Assembly (NCBI GenBank): GCA_027575765.1
Contig: JANBPT010000026.1
Span: 1-64,000, forward strand
Length of the DNA stretch: 64,000 bases
Reading direction: 5' to 3'
DNA from: Tieghemiomyces parasiticus
Taxonomy: Eukaryota; Kickxellomycota; Dimargaritomycetes; Dimargaritales; Dimargaritaceae
Part shown: positions 1 to 9,832 of the stretch, piece by piece
How the letters are laid out: the number at the start of each line of letters is the position of its first letter
Numbering within the stretch: position 1 is the first letter of the stretch
Translations under genes and position numbers: made by a program
Notes under the pieces: generated by a model
Database searches by the model: none
Told to the model about the DNA's origin: nothing
Seen by the model: only the letters and a program-made list of their open reading frames with translations

Positions 1-1930
1 GATAATCGAAGTCTCTGTAATGATTTTACCGGCGTTGGCTGCTATCCAGCGTCAGAGCACAGTGCGACGGCACTACAGATATACCCTCCCGCCCTCAAAT
101 GGATGGATGGCGTAGGTCAGAGTTGGCACAATTCCTGGGTGAGGATTGAGGAACTGCGGCAAGGCGGTCAAAGGTGGGAAAGCCGAATGACTAGGTGATT
201 CTAGCAATTAAAGAACAGGTCCTCTTCACTTGTTGCCTAGGCTCAACAGGTTGCTGGCAGGCATCATTCTGCTTAGGATGGCACTCTTGAGGAAAGACTT
301 CCCCCCTTCAACGCATGCAGTGCATTAAATAAACCATCCCATCTCCCCACCAACCTGTACCGTAGGGATGATTGGGCCGTCATTTGCACAGCACTATGGT
401 GCAGGCTTTGACTGCGTTGCTGTCGGTGGCCAAGTACGCTCTATTCTCGACTTCTAGCGATGATAAGTTGGTGGCTTGGTTTCCACGTATCCAAATCCCT
501 ATGGAATACATGCTATTTCTCCCCGTCGAGCTCCACTCATCTATGCTGTAGGGTTTATTACAAACGCTGCGACAGTAGGATAGGGTAGGCCTTGCAGCGT
601 TGGACCCCTCTCCTGTTTGACACCGATGTAAAAGGGGGGTCAGGGTATGAACTTGGTAAGGGGTGACGATATCCTCGTTACCTTGGCCGTTTCTAGGTTT
701 AGGTTTAAAGAAGAGGTGACCCACTTCCTACGACAGTCAGCCAACCAGCCGCCACGACTTTCGCTTGAGCAGCTGCACGGTTTCTACCCACCGTTGTTAT
801 TCTAAAGTCAGCGTAGCTGAGGGCCTGTCGTCAATCTTCGGCGAAAGTATTCGATTAGCACAACCGCGATGAAAAGGGATGTGTCACAATAATGGAAGTG
901 TCCTTTGGTTTGGCACCGTCTTTGGTTGCACACATCTGGCGAGTGCGACGCCCAGGGTCCGACACCAATAATGAGCTGGCGCGTATTTTCCTGCGTGACC
1001 ACCTCCGACTCTCTGCTTTGCCCAATACGGATGGCCGGCGTGCCAACGATGCAGTAGCCAAGGGCGAACGTTCAAGCTCCAGGGCGGCAAAGTACACGGC
1101 CTACTTCGGTTGAAAGTAGCCTAGTGGAGGCCTTGTTAGCGGGGCAATGGTGGAAGTTGGCGGGCTGACGGCGAACGGCTTAGGTTTGGCAATTGAAAAA
1201 TAAGGGCTTTCTCTGTCAGGTGCCCATTCTCCTCCCATACGCCGATACTCCAAGACCCGCACCGCCCGGGGTTCTGGGACCTCACTCTTTTACCTCTATC
1301 TCGCCCTCCTTCCGTCTGTCTGCTACTCTCTCGGTCCTGTAGCCACAGCTTGGCTGCCGCGCCCCTTCTTGATTTGGCATTTGCGACTAAGGGGCCCTGG
1401 CTAGTCTGAACCTCTGGGCTAGCTGTTGGAGAGTAAAAGTTTCCCGGAGCCATGGACCCTTCATAGTGCAGAGTGACTGGCGCTGCCTACCCTCACATTA
1501 CAGGCTTCCTGCTGGCTGGAGTGCTGGCTATTGCCTCTGTCACATGTTTAAGTGTGCACAGTACATTTCTATCGGTTGGAGTCTCACTCTCGACTCTTTT
1601 TTTACAATGGCCTACAAGTGGGCTCTGCGATGGGCTGGCCCAACCTGTGTGTTACACCAGGGCTTCCATCGAAACGTCGCTGTTGTTGCCAGTGTGGCGA
1701 AGAGAAGGGCGGAGCCGATCAATACGACGCAAGCTTCCGAGTCTCCACCGTTGGTCGGGTTAGAGGGTGCTACTCACTATATATAAGAAGTTCTATATCC
1801 CTCCTCTAGGTAGGCAACTTAGTATTCCACTTTTCCCTCTCTCGTTACATTTACTATCTACCGCCACTTGCCACTAGACTTATCCCGATCCTTCATTCAC
1901 CTATCTCACCGTGCCCTACCACTCGTCGTC
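1..1930. other. Non-coding spacer, 5' edge
   Basis: Short open frames occur on both strands but none has a recognisable domain, signal peptide or splice pattern. The last 150 bp are the TATA-containing promoter and 5' UTR of the secreted-protein gene starting at 1931. Confidence 0.5.
1778..1787 (+). promoter_or_regulatory. TATA box of the 690-aa secreted protein gene
   Basis: TATATATAAG lies 153 bp upstream of the ATG at 1931, followed by a pyrimidine-rich leader. Similar TATA boxes at similar distances precede the other signal-peptide genes of the window. Confidence 0.5.
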
Positions 1931-4412
1931 ATGCCCAATTCCATTGCCCATTGCCCTTGTCGAGTCGTCCGGATTGGTGTGCTCTTCCTGGCTGTCACGT
2001 CGTGCCTCCTTGGGTCCGTCATGACCCTGCCTGCCACCGATTCCTATACGAGCCCCAACCCTAACAACCCCTTTCAGAAGTCCTATACGAGTCCCAACCC
2101 TAACAACCCCTTCCAAAAGTCTGCGGATAATCGCCAAGACCTAACCTCCTTCGGTCAGGTTGCAGCTCAGCAGCATCGTAAGGTATCCGCTGACGGCGAC
2201 GATGAGTTTAATAACGAGGTTGGTCATCGTTTGGGCGGCGATCTTGATAGCTACCCCCGCTCTGGCTACCAAGCGGAAAGACCTCCGGCAGTAAAGCATT
2301 CGCCCATTCCGGTTTTCATTCAGCCGAAGGGTCAAACACCCGGCCAGGTCACGACCAACTCTGCCAGTAGTGTCATGCCGGCACCACAGCCTTATCAATC
2401 AATCACTCAGCCTGACAGTTCAGCTATCTTTGAGGGCATCAATGGCTACGCCAAGGAGTTCCTCAACGAGTTCAACGATCATCTTTCTAAGAGCGGTCTT
2501 CTCTACGATATCTATTCATTCCGCTACTGTGGAGTCACTGGGCGCTATTTGGTCCGTGTCAAGATTGTCGCAATGGCCAACGACCATTTGCAGGTATTCA
2601 CCAGCCAGCCCACCTTGATAATGACCAAGGTCGAAGACGGATCGTACAGGGTCGAAAATCGTGATGAATTTGAGAAGTTTGCGAAGCGGGCCGTGTATCC
2701 TAAAGAAACGTCGGCTAACGACACGCCGCCCGCATACAAGGAAGCCGACAGCGCCGTGGTGCCGGGCTACCTGCAGTATCAAGGTGCCATGGTGCGCGTC
2801 AACATTAAGAGTCTGGGCGGAAAGGCCGAGAGTTACGCGAAGGAGTGGCGTAGCATCAGTGGCGAGCTCATGGCCTACCAAACCCTCGGCCGCCAGATTG
2901 GTTTAAAAATGGACACTGATCTGGCGCCGGCCCCGCCTAAACCCGAGGAGTACATGAAGCTCAACCTCAATAACAATGACAGAGCGTCCACCACGATAAA
3001 TGTAGAAGTCTACTTTCACGAAAATAGAAGCTGGCAAGAAGCAATTCTGCTGAAGGGACAGGCTTACAAAGTAAGTTACCCAGACAAGGGGCTGCCGATA
3101 GTTCGCATTGCGCCAAGGCACGTTTTCAATAGGATTTCTTTTGGGCGGTCCCAGGACACCGGACTAACCGCTTGCACCTTCCCTGGCCTGCTACCCTGCG
3201 CATGTGGGTCACCCCTCACTGTCCTACTTTCACCTCCGCCCACCTTGTATCCGCTGCGCCTCGCCGTGGTAGATCCTCGAGGAGTTGATTGAACTGGGTG
3301 GTGGGCCGTCCCCCGATGAGGCCAAGGACCCCCGCTTTAACTACCCACAACGCCTGGATTTCGAAATCTTCCTTGGCAAGAGGTAAGTCCTGCCGGCGGT
3401 TATCGCCATCGTTAGCTAGGGTGAACAGGTGCCAATTCGTCCGCGGTCGTTATGGAACGAATAGCTGCTGCTGAACTCATTTCCCCAGAAGCTGCCGGGT
3501 GATTAAATCTAACCAAGCCCTCCCCACCCCGGCACACCTACAACTTCTTTCCTTCTCGCATGAACTAGACCCACCTCTATGCTGTCTAGATTGAGGTCTG
3601 CTCAGCCAGAACAAACTAGTTACTTGTTCGTCGACACCCCCGGAAAGGCGCAACTTCTGCTCAGCTTCAATAGTGTGTATAAGGGGAATGTTTCGCTTCT
3701 ACGCTACAGCATTTTCCGGTGGTTGGCCGAAAACGCGCTGGACATGTCCTCCCATGTGGGCCACTGCAGTCTTACCGTCGATAGCCAAAGTATTCTGGAC
3801 GGCATCAATGGCTTCTACGCCAAGACCTATACGGACTACTCTCCCGTCAATGGCGTCCTGCATTCCAATACCAGCGCCAACAAAGCCGGCCAGTCAGCCG
3901 AGGCTAACAGGGCCTGGAACCATCCCTTCGGCGGACGCGTCAGTAGTTTCTTCAGCAAGGATAAGGCCAGTTCCCATGCCCCCAGGTTTGCGAGCGAGCA
4001 GGCCCAATCTTCCTACGTTCTATCTTCGACAATGCAGAGCGAGAGGATCAAAGACGGGGCGGCGAGAATTACCCAGGCGCTCGGCAAGTTGCTTGACCGC
4101 TACTTAGTTAGAACAAAGGCAGAGGCGGTTGGTATTGAGCCAGAGGAGATTGGTATTAAGACAGAGGCGATGGCTTTTAGACGTGCAAGTGAGGTGGCAC
4201 GTAAACATGCAAAGATGTTGGTCCGCGTCATCTTCGCCGCGCTGAAGCGTCTGCCATGTAACCCCAGCTTGGCCGACTTTAAAGATGCCCTCCTCCAAGT
4301 TTTCCTGGAAAATGATGCCACTTCTAAATCACTCGCCAGCCCTACAGAGAGCTATGGCTTCACGCAAGAGGATTTACACGGTTGGATCAGTAGCATTATT
4401 CGCGACCTCTGA
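1931..4412 (+). CDS. Secreted protein of unknown function (690 aa, 3 exons)
   Basis: I do not recognise the family. Exons are 1931-3070, 3273-3382 and 3590-4412, with gtaagt donors and tag acceptors; they join in frame to 690 aa. I chose the ATG at 1931 because it opens a signal peptide (hydrophobic core IGVLFLAVTSCLLGSV); the open frame extends upstream without a better ATG. Right after the signal comes a perfect two-copy tandem repeat of a 13-residue unit, SYTSPNPNNPFQK. Two regions share a pattern: FEGINGYAKEF then GRYLVRVK near residues 168-212, and LDGINGFYAK then DRYLVRTK near residues 485-590, which suggests an internal duplication of a folded unit. The C-terminal third is helical and rich in Lys/Ala. 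The likely location is extracellular or the secretory pathway. The exon model is solid; the function is unknown. Confidence 0.8.
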
Positions 4413-5606
4413 AGTCTACCCGTCTCCTTTTAGCTTCTTTTGTCCTTTTTCTGAAATCTTTATCCGTAGGTTAAATATAGTGTGTCAGAATAGTGAGAGT
4501 CGTTTATATTACTCCGATAACAACTTGAAAAAGGGTAGGAAGTGTCTGGGTATGAAATGAATGGTTCTGCCGCTCGGCCTTTAGAGCATACTCGGGTATT
4601 GGCCGGAATAGAGGAAGAAAGAGGGAGGGACCCGCGGTCGCGGTCGTGCGCTGTCACTATATTCATGCGGAGGAGATGCTGCCCTGCCTCCTTGTCTGTA
4701 GTACTCTCCAGCCAGTCGAGCTGACGGGGATCGGAAGTGGCGGGGCTCTCCCCATTCCCACCGAATAGAGCTGCCTTATTGAGTGTCTGGGCGGTATGGG
4801 CTAGGGCTGATGGCGACTCTGCCACACGACAGAAGAAAGCGTCGCTGGCTCCGTGCTGTACTTTGAAAAGACGCGACTGATTGTGCTGACCACGTAACGC
4901 CACCTGTGTTGTGACAGGGCGCCTGACCCGGGGCTACCATCGACCGCCTGGACCTTGTTTCGGGAATCAGGCCGGGTGGCGGATGCCACCGAAGCGGACG
5001 GGGGAGAGCGCTGCCAGTGGTACATCGGTGGGGCTGATCAAAGACCTTGGTATAGCCCCTACCCGTCTGACGGCATAGGGTTCCTTCCCCGCCTGGAAAG
5101 GGAAGCCCCTCCCCCCCCCCAATGTGAAGGGAAGGGTGGGCGAATTTCCGGCCGCACGGCTTGACGGCCTGGCACCTCGCACGTCGGGCGGAGTGGCCCA
5201 GCTGGTCACATCCCCTGGTCTCTGAGGAGCCGCATCCGGTAAACCGGTTCTCATCCCCCGGACGCCACTTATTCATCTTTCCCGACCTGCCCATCCCTTG
5301 GCCCGCGTCTTCGTTTCTAGGGGTTCCGTCCTGGCGTTCCATGATACATCTGTGCCAGCAATCTCGCCACTCCACCACCTTACCCTGCATCTTGCGTCGT
5401 GGCCCATCCCCTTAACCCAGCAAGTAAACTGCCATCCGTGGACTGGTCTGCATACATCCTGTCGCCACCACACCGCCTGACTCCCGGCCTACCAGTCCAG
5501 CCGCCACCTACCATCCTTCCGCCTCGGCCGACGCTCCTCCATCTCTCTTCGCTCTTTACACGCACGCTGGGTCATCACATCGCCTAGCGTCTTTTACTAG
5601 CTCGCC
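4413..5606. other. Spacer between the secreted protein gene and ataxin-2
   Basis: No coding region can be supported. The last 350 bp (about 5260-5606) are strongly C/T-rich on the + strand and are probably the promoter and 5' UTR of the ataxin-2 homolog. Confidence 0.45.
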
Positions 5607-8600
5607 ATGTCTGCGATTTCGGGCAGATCGCTCCGCGGCCGTCGCGGGGGCGGTCCGGGGAAAGCATCCAACCACTGGCCGCAGGGAAATTCCGGCTCCA
5701 CGGCCGCCAATCCGAACACACGCTTCCCTGCGGGTAGAGGCCCGGCCGTCGTCGTGCCGCCCAACGGCCTGACCGCGCGACCCGCGCCAAGTATCCCTAC
5801 CACTGCAAGCGAAGTACCCATCGATGATCCCGTAGCCCACGATGCCCTCATCTTTTTGGCCGTCCACTTGGTGGGGCTCCAGGTCCAGGTCGCGGTCAAG
5901 GGCGGTAAGCAATTCACGGGCCTCCTGCATTCCATCCAGACTGAAGATAGCTGCGGTGTGGTGCTCAAGTACGCCAAGGAAACCACCCCAGCCGTGCTGA
6001 CATCTGAGGACCTGCAGGTCGCCAGCGCCCGCCCTGTGCGGACCCTGGTCGTTTTGGGCAAGGACCTGGTCAGTTTAACCGCCGTGGGGGTCGATTTCGC
6101 CGCCCTGGACCGCGCCCGCGAGTACGAGAAGCTTGGATTCAAGACTGACACCGGTATCAGCGGTCACGCCGGCCAGCTGCAGGAGCGCGAGCTGCACCGC
6201 TGGGATCCGACCGAACACGACACTCCCGCATCCTCCTTCTTTAGTTCCCCGGCCCGCGGGGGGGACTGGTGCGACATGGACGACGCCCCTGCACCCATGG
6301 GTGGGCTTGAAGATGCGCCGCAGGGGGCCGGGGGCGCCTGGGACCAGTTTGCCGCCAATGAGCGCCTGTTCGGCCTGCGTACCAACTTCAACGAGGAAAT
6401 TTATACAACCAAGCTGGACCGCTCCCACCCGGAGTTCAAGCGTCGCGAGCAGGAGGCCACCCGCCTGGCCCACGAGATCATGCAGGGCCCCGTTTCAAAC
6501 GTACACATCGCCGAGGAACGCGGCCAGGAAATGCAAGAGGACGACCTCGACGAGGAGGACCGGTACGGCGCGGTCATTCGTGACGATAAGCCTAGCAAGT
6601 ACATTCCTCCGTCCCTGCGACGCCAGTGGGAACAGAACGCGCGTGGCCGCCCGGGTCCCGGCGCCACTCCGATCGACCCTATCCCTGTCTCGTCGCGGCC
6701 GCCTCCGGGGTTATACCGTGCACACACCACCACTGCCATCCCGCAGGCCTCCCCACCGCAGCCTACCCTGCCGACAGTCCCTCCTCCGGTCACCACCACC
6801 ACCCTCGCCAGCCCTGCCGTTAGCGCTGTCAAAGCCGAGACTCAGTCACTCGCCGCCTCGCCGGCCCCCACCCATACGGTCTCCTCCGGTGCCATTCCGC
6901 GGGCCAAGCCCCGCCTGCCGCCGGGCGTCGGTCTGGCCATCGACACCAAATCCCACGCGGTCAAGAAATTTGGCCTGTCGGATCCGGAGGCCCGCCAGCG
7001 TGCGTCGCCGCTCGATATCCTGGCCCCTAAGATCGCCCAGCAACTGGCGGCGGCTAAGGAAACCATGAGCGCCCGTCCTACGGACGACGGCTACGGGCCG
7101 CACATTCCGACCTCGGCGGTTGAACGCTCCGCCAAACCTATCGAGCACGAGATTGTGGGCACGTTTCGCCAATTCGTCAGTACCGAGAAGGAGCGCCTGC
7201 AGCAGACCAAGCAGGCCTTCCTCAAGAAAGCCAAGGACGGCCGCGTGGCCGAACTCATCCAGTTCAGCAAGAGCTTCCAGCTTAAATCGCCCATGCCCAC
7301 CGATCTATTACCCATCATGGGCAAGTCCAAGTCGGAGGCGCCTACCGAAACCCCGCCCCCCGCATCCCAGGAGAAAGCTGAGCCTCTTACGCCAGATCCG
7401 GCTGCAGCGTCGGTCCCCGTAGCCACTGCGGCCGAATCAAATCCCCCCGTCATCAAGACGGTTTCCGAGACTAAGCCACCGACCCCAGAGGCCAAGCCTG
7501 TGGAATCCAAGGCCCCGACAGTGAAACCCACGGTCGAACCCAAGTCTGTCGAACCCGAGCCCACGCCAAAGCCAGTCTCCCCGGTTGTTGTTGCCGCCGT
7601 TATCGCACCAGTCCCTAAAGCAGGTGAGGCCCAAGCGACGTCCACAGCCGATCCTGTGGAGCCCGCCAAGGAGGATGAGGACAAACCGTCCACTCCCACG
7701 GGTTCCAAATCCAAATTGAATGTTAAGGCTATGGCTTTTAAACCCAACCCGGGTGCCGCCGTATTTAAACCCAAACCGCGAACCGCGGCCTCTAAGACCA
7801 CGGAGAGTACGACCTCCTCCCCGCGGGCATCCCCACGGAACATGCCCAGTGACCCAGCCTTCCTCGCCTTTTTCGGTACCCAGCCCGTATCCAAAGGCCC
7901 GCTCGACCTGCGTACTACGTTCCCTAGCCTTTTCCGCCCGGTGTCCCCGCCGTCGACGTCATCCCCTCCACCGACCGCCGCGACCCCGCCGCCCAAGTCA
8001 GTGGGGCCCACGTGGCCTTTCGGTAACCGGCCGTTCGTGCAACAGTTCTCCGTCACCACCCAACCCGGATTCGAAGGTGACTTGTATCACGGAGCGCCCT
8101 ACCCTTACGCCGCCGCTTATCCGTCGTCGTACCCTGGGTATGGCCGGTACCCGCCAGGTCCCCCACTGGCCCCGGCCAACGGCGGAGCCAGTGGTAGCCC
8201 TTACGGCCAGCCCGGTACTCTTCCGGCTCATCACCCTCACCATCCTCCCCATGGTCCTCCGCACCATCCGATGGGCGTCATCAGTATGGGCGGGCCCCTG
8301 CCGTACCATCCAGGGCAGCCTAACGGGGTTGCGACTACCAGTCACCCTGGCGGCTCTGGGTACCCCGCGGCCCCGCCACCATACCTGGCAGTGTCTTCAC
8401 CCTATGGTGCCCCCGTAGTCCTACCGGCTAGTGCTGGGGCGGGTAACGGGCCATACGCTGCTGCCTCCCCCGGTCGCTCGCCCATCATGCACGCCCAAGT
8501 GCCCCCACCATCGGCACATTACCCCCACCACCCTCAACATCATTACCAAAGCTACCCCGGCGGACCCCCGTCTTCGGCCGGCGCTTCCCCTGCTACCAGC

Positions 8601-9158
8601 GGGCCACCCCACCCTCATCATCCGCACGGCGCTGCTGGGGGTTATGTAGTGCCCCCACTTACCCAGAGCCAGTCTCACCATAGCGGTAGCTACCCGCCGC
8701 CTTCACATTACCCGCACCACCCGTCCCCGTTAGCTGCCTCCCAGACTTACCATCCCCACCACCAACACGTGCCGCACCATTCGCAACCTCCGCCACACCA
8801 TCAGCCACCACTACCGCCCCCCCACCATCCGCCCCCTCACCATCACCACCACCCTCACCATCACCCTCAGGGCGCCGCCTACCCACCACCCCACCCTCAA
8901 GGGTTCCCACCTTCCCCGTACCTTGGCCACAGTCACAGTCACACCGGTAGTAACATGTCTAACCATAGCAGTGGAAGTTTCAGTGCAGGCTACGCCATGG
9001 GCGGCCCGCCCCCGTCACAGGGAAAACCACCCCCGGGCGGTCACCATCACCACCACCAGCAGCAGCAACAGCCGCCGACTGCGCCCGGTAACTACGGAGG
9101 TGCCAGTGGCGGGGGACCGTTCCCTGGGGGGTTCCACCCGCCTACTACCTCAGCGTGA
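5607..9158 (+). CDS. PBP1: Ataxin-2 / Pbp1 homolog (1183 aa, single exon)
   Basis: An RNA-binding stress-granule and poly(A)-tail regulator that partners poly(A)-binding protein in the cytoplasm. Residues about 73-165 form the Lsm-type ataxin domain (HDALIFLAVHLVGLQVQVAV and the following KGGKQFTG strand). Residues about 240-320 form the LsmAD domain, including the GLRTNFNEEIYTTKLD and RREQEATRLAHEI stretches. A PAM2 motif, LNVKAMAFKP, lies near residues 702-711 and fits the LNxxAxxFxP consensus for the PABP MLLE domain. The linker is Pro/Ser/Thr-rich and the last ~320 residues are an extreme His/Pro/Gly/Tyr low-complexity tail with a short Gln run. The order Lsm, LsmAD, PAM2 is the canonical one. 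The protein is longer than yeast Pbp1 because of the tail. The ATG at 5607 has a good context and starts just before a Gly/Arg-rich segment. Confidence 0.93.
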   Translation: MSAISGRSLRGRRGGGPGKASNHWPQGNSGSTAANPNTRFPAGRGPAVVVPPNGLTARPAPSIPTTASEVPIDDPVAHDALIFLAVHLVGLQVQVAVKGGKQFTGLLHSIQTEDSCGVVLKYAKETTPAVLTSEDLQVASARPVRTLVVLGKDLVSLTAVGVDFAALDRAREYEKLGFKTDTGISGHAGQLQERELHRWDPTEHDTPASSFFSSPARGGDWCDMDDAPAPMGGLEDAPQGAGGAWDQFAANERLFGLRTNFNEEIYTTKLDRSHPEFKRREQEATRLAHEIMQGPVSNVHIAEERGQEMQEDDLDEEDRYGAVIRDDKPSKYIPPSLRRQWEQNARGRPGPGATPIDPIPVSSRPPPGLYRAHTTTAIPQASPPQPTLPTVPPPVTTTTLASPAVSAVKAETQSLAASPAPTHTVSSGAIPRAKPRLPPGVGLAIDTKSHAVKKFGLSDPEARQRASPLDILAPKIAQQLAAAKETMSARPTDDGYGPHIPTSAVERSAKPIEHEIVGTFRQFVSTEKERLQQTKQAFLKKAKDGRVAELIQFSKSFQLKSPMPTDLLPIMGKSKSEAPTETPPPASQEKAEPLTPDPAAASVPVATAAESNPPVIKTVSETKPPTPEAKPVESKAPTVKPTVEPKSVEPEPTPKPVSPVVVAAVIAPVPKAGEAQATSTADPVEPAKEDEDKPSTPTGSKSKLNVKAMAFKPNPGAAVFKPKPRTAASKTTESTTSSPRASPRNMPSDPAFLAFFGTQPVSKGPLDLRTTFPSLFRPVSPPSTSSPPPTAATPPPKSVGPTWPFGNRPFVQQFSVTTQPGFEGDLYHGAPYPYAAAYPSSYPGYGRYPPGPPLAPANGGASGSPYGQPGTLPAHHPHHPPHGPPHHPMGVISMGGPLPYHPGQPNGVATTSHPGGSGYPAAPPPYLAVSSPYGAPVVLPASAGAGNGPYAAASPGRSPIMHAQVPPPSAHYPHHPQHHYQSYPGGPPSSAGASPATSGPPHPHHPHGAAGGYVVPPLTQSQSHHSGSYPPPSHYPHHPSPLAASQTYHPHHQHVPHHSQPPPHHQPPLPPPHHPPPHHHHHPHHHPQGAAYPPPHPQGFPPSPYLGHSHSHTGSNMSNHSSGSFSAGYAMGGPPPSQGKPPPGGHHHHHQQQQQPPTAPGNYGGASGGGPFPGGFHPPTTSA

Positions 9159-9832
9159 GCCACCACCGATCGTGTCAACAGGGATCGGAGTGTCAATCCA
9201 CGCTTAAAACCATATAGGAGGGAGAAGGAGAGGGTGTGACGGTGGGGAGGGAGGGGAAGGGGGACCAGGCGTAAATTTTTTCACCTCATACCCTTCTTAT
9301 TCCTGGGCTTTTGATACACATCCCCTCCCGCTCCCCACTCCATCACTTTTCCCCTTTATCGCCCACGCTGAAGTCCTTAACTGTGTCGTCCCGGCCATAT
9401 TCTTTACATTATGTACCATAATCCGACCAAACGGGAGACAAGTCTTAGGATTATTATTATTCTACCAGCGTACTAGAATGTTTACAATGAATTTTTTTTC
9501 CAACACTCATGTATCTCATAATGACTTGGTTGTCCGTGTGCACAACATGCTAGATGGTCTCTTTTAGAGAGAGAGATGTATTTTCTTGTTTAAATATCTA
9601 CTAAGCAAAATTTAAGGAGGGTCGGCCGTACATAACTGATCTAAAAACGATAAAAATAATGAAGGAGGGGGGCGGGAAGACCTCCCTTCTTCTTTCCGCG
9701 TAAGAAAAATAATAATAATATTAGAGCTAAATACCCAGCAGAGACCAACTTTGGGCGTACCGGCACATGCAGATCCGGGTCCGTACCAAAGAAACAAGAC
9801 AAATCACCACCATCACCAGCGTTCTCTTACGT
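9159..9832. other. Convergent 3' region
   Basis: This 674-bp gap separates the 3' ends of the ataxin-2 (+) and Itc1-like (-) genes. It is A/T-rich with T runs and likely holds both 3' UTRs. No gene is visible. Confidence 0.5.

Noticed and set aside
6133..7068. 311-codon frame overlapping the ataxin-2 gene in another frame
   Set aside because: It is a Ser/Arg/Pro-rich shadow of the high-GC coding sequence with no domain. The same holds for the 322-codon minus-strand frame at 7091-8059.
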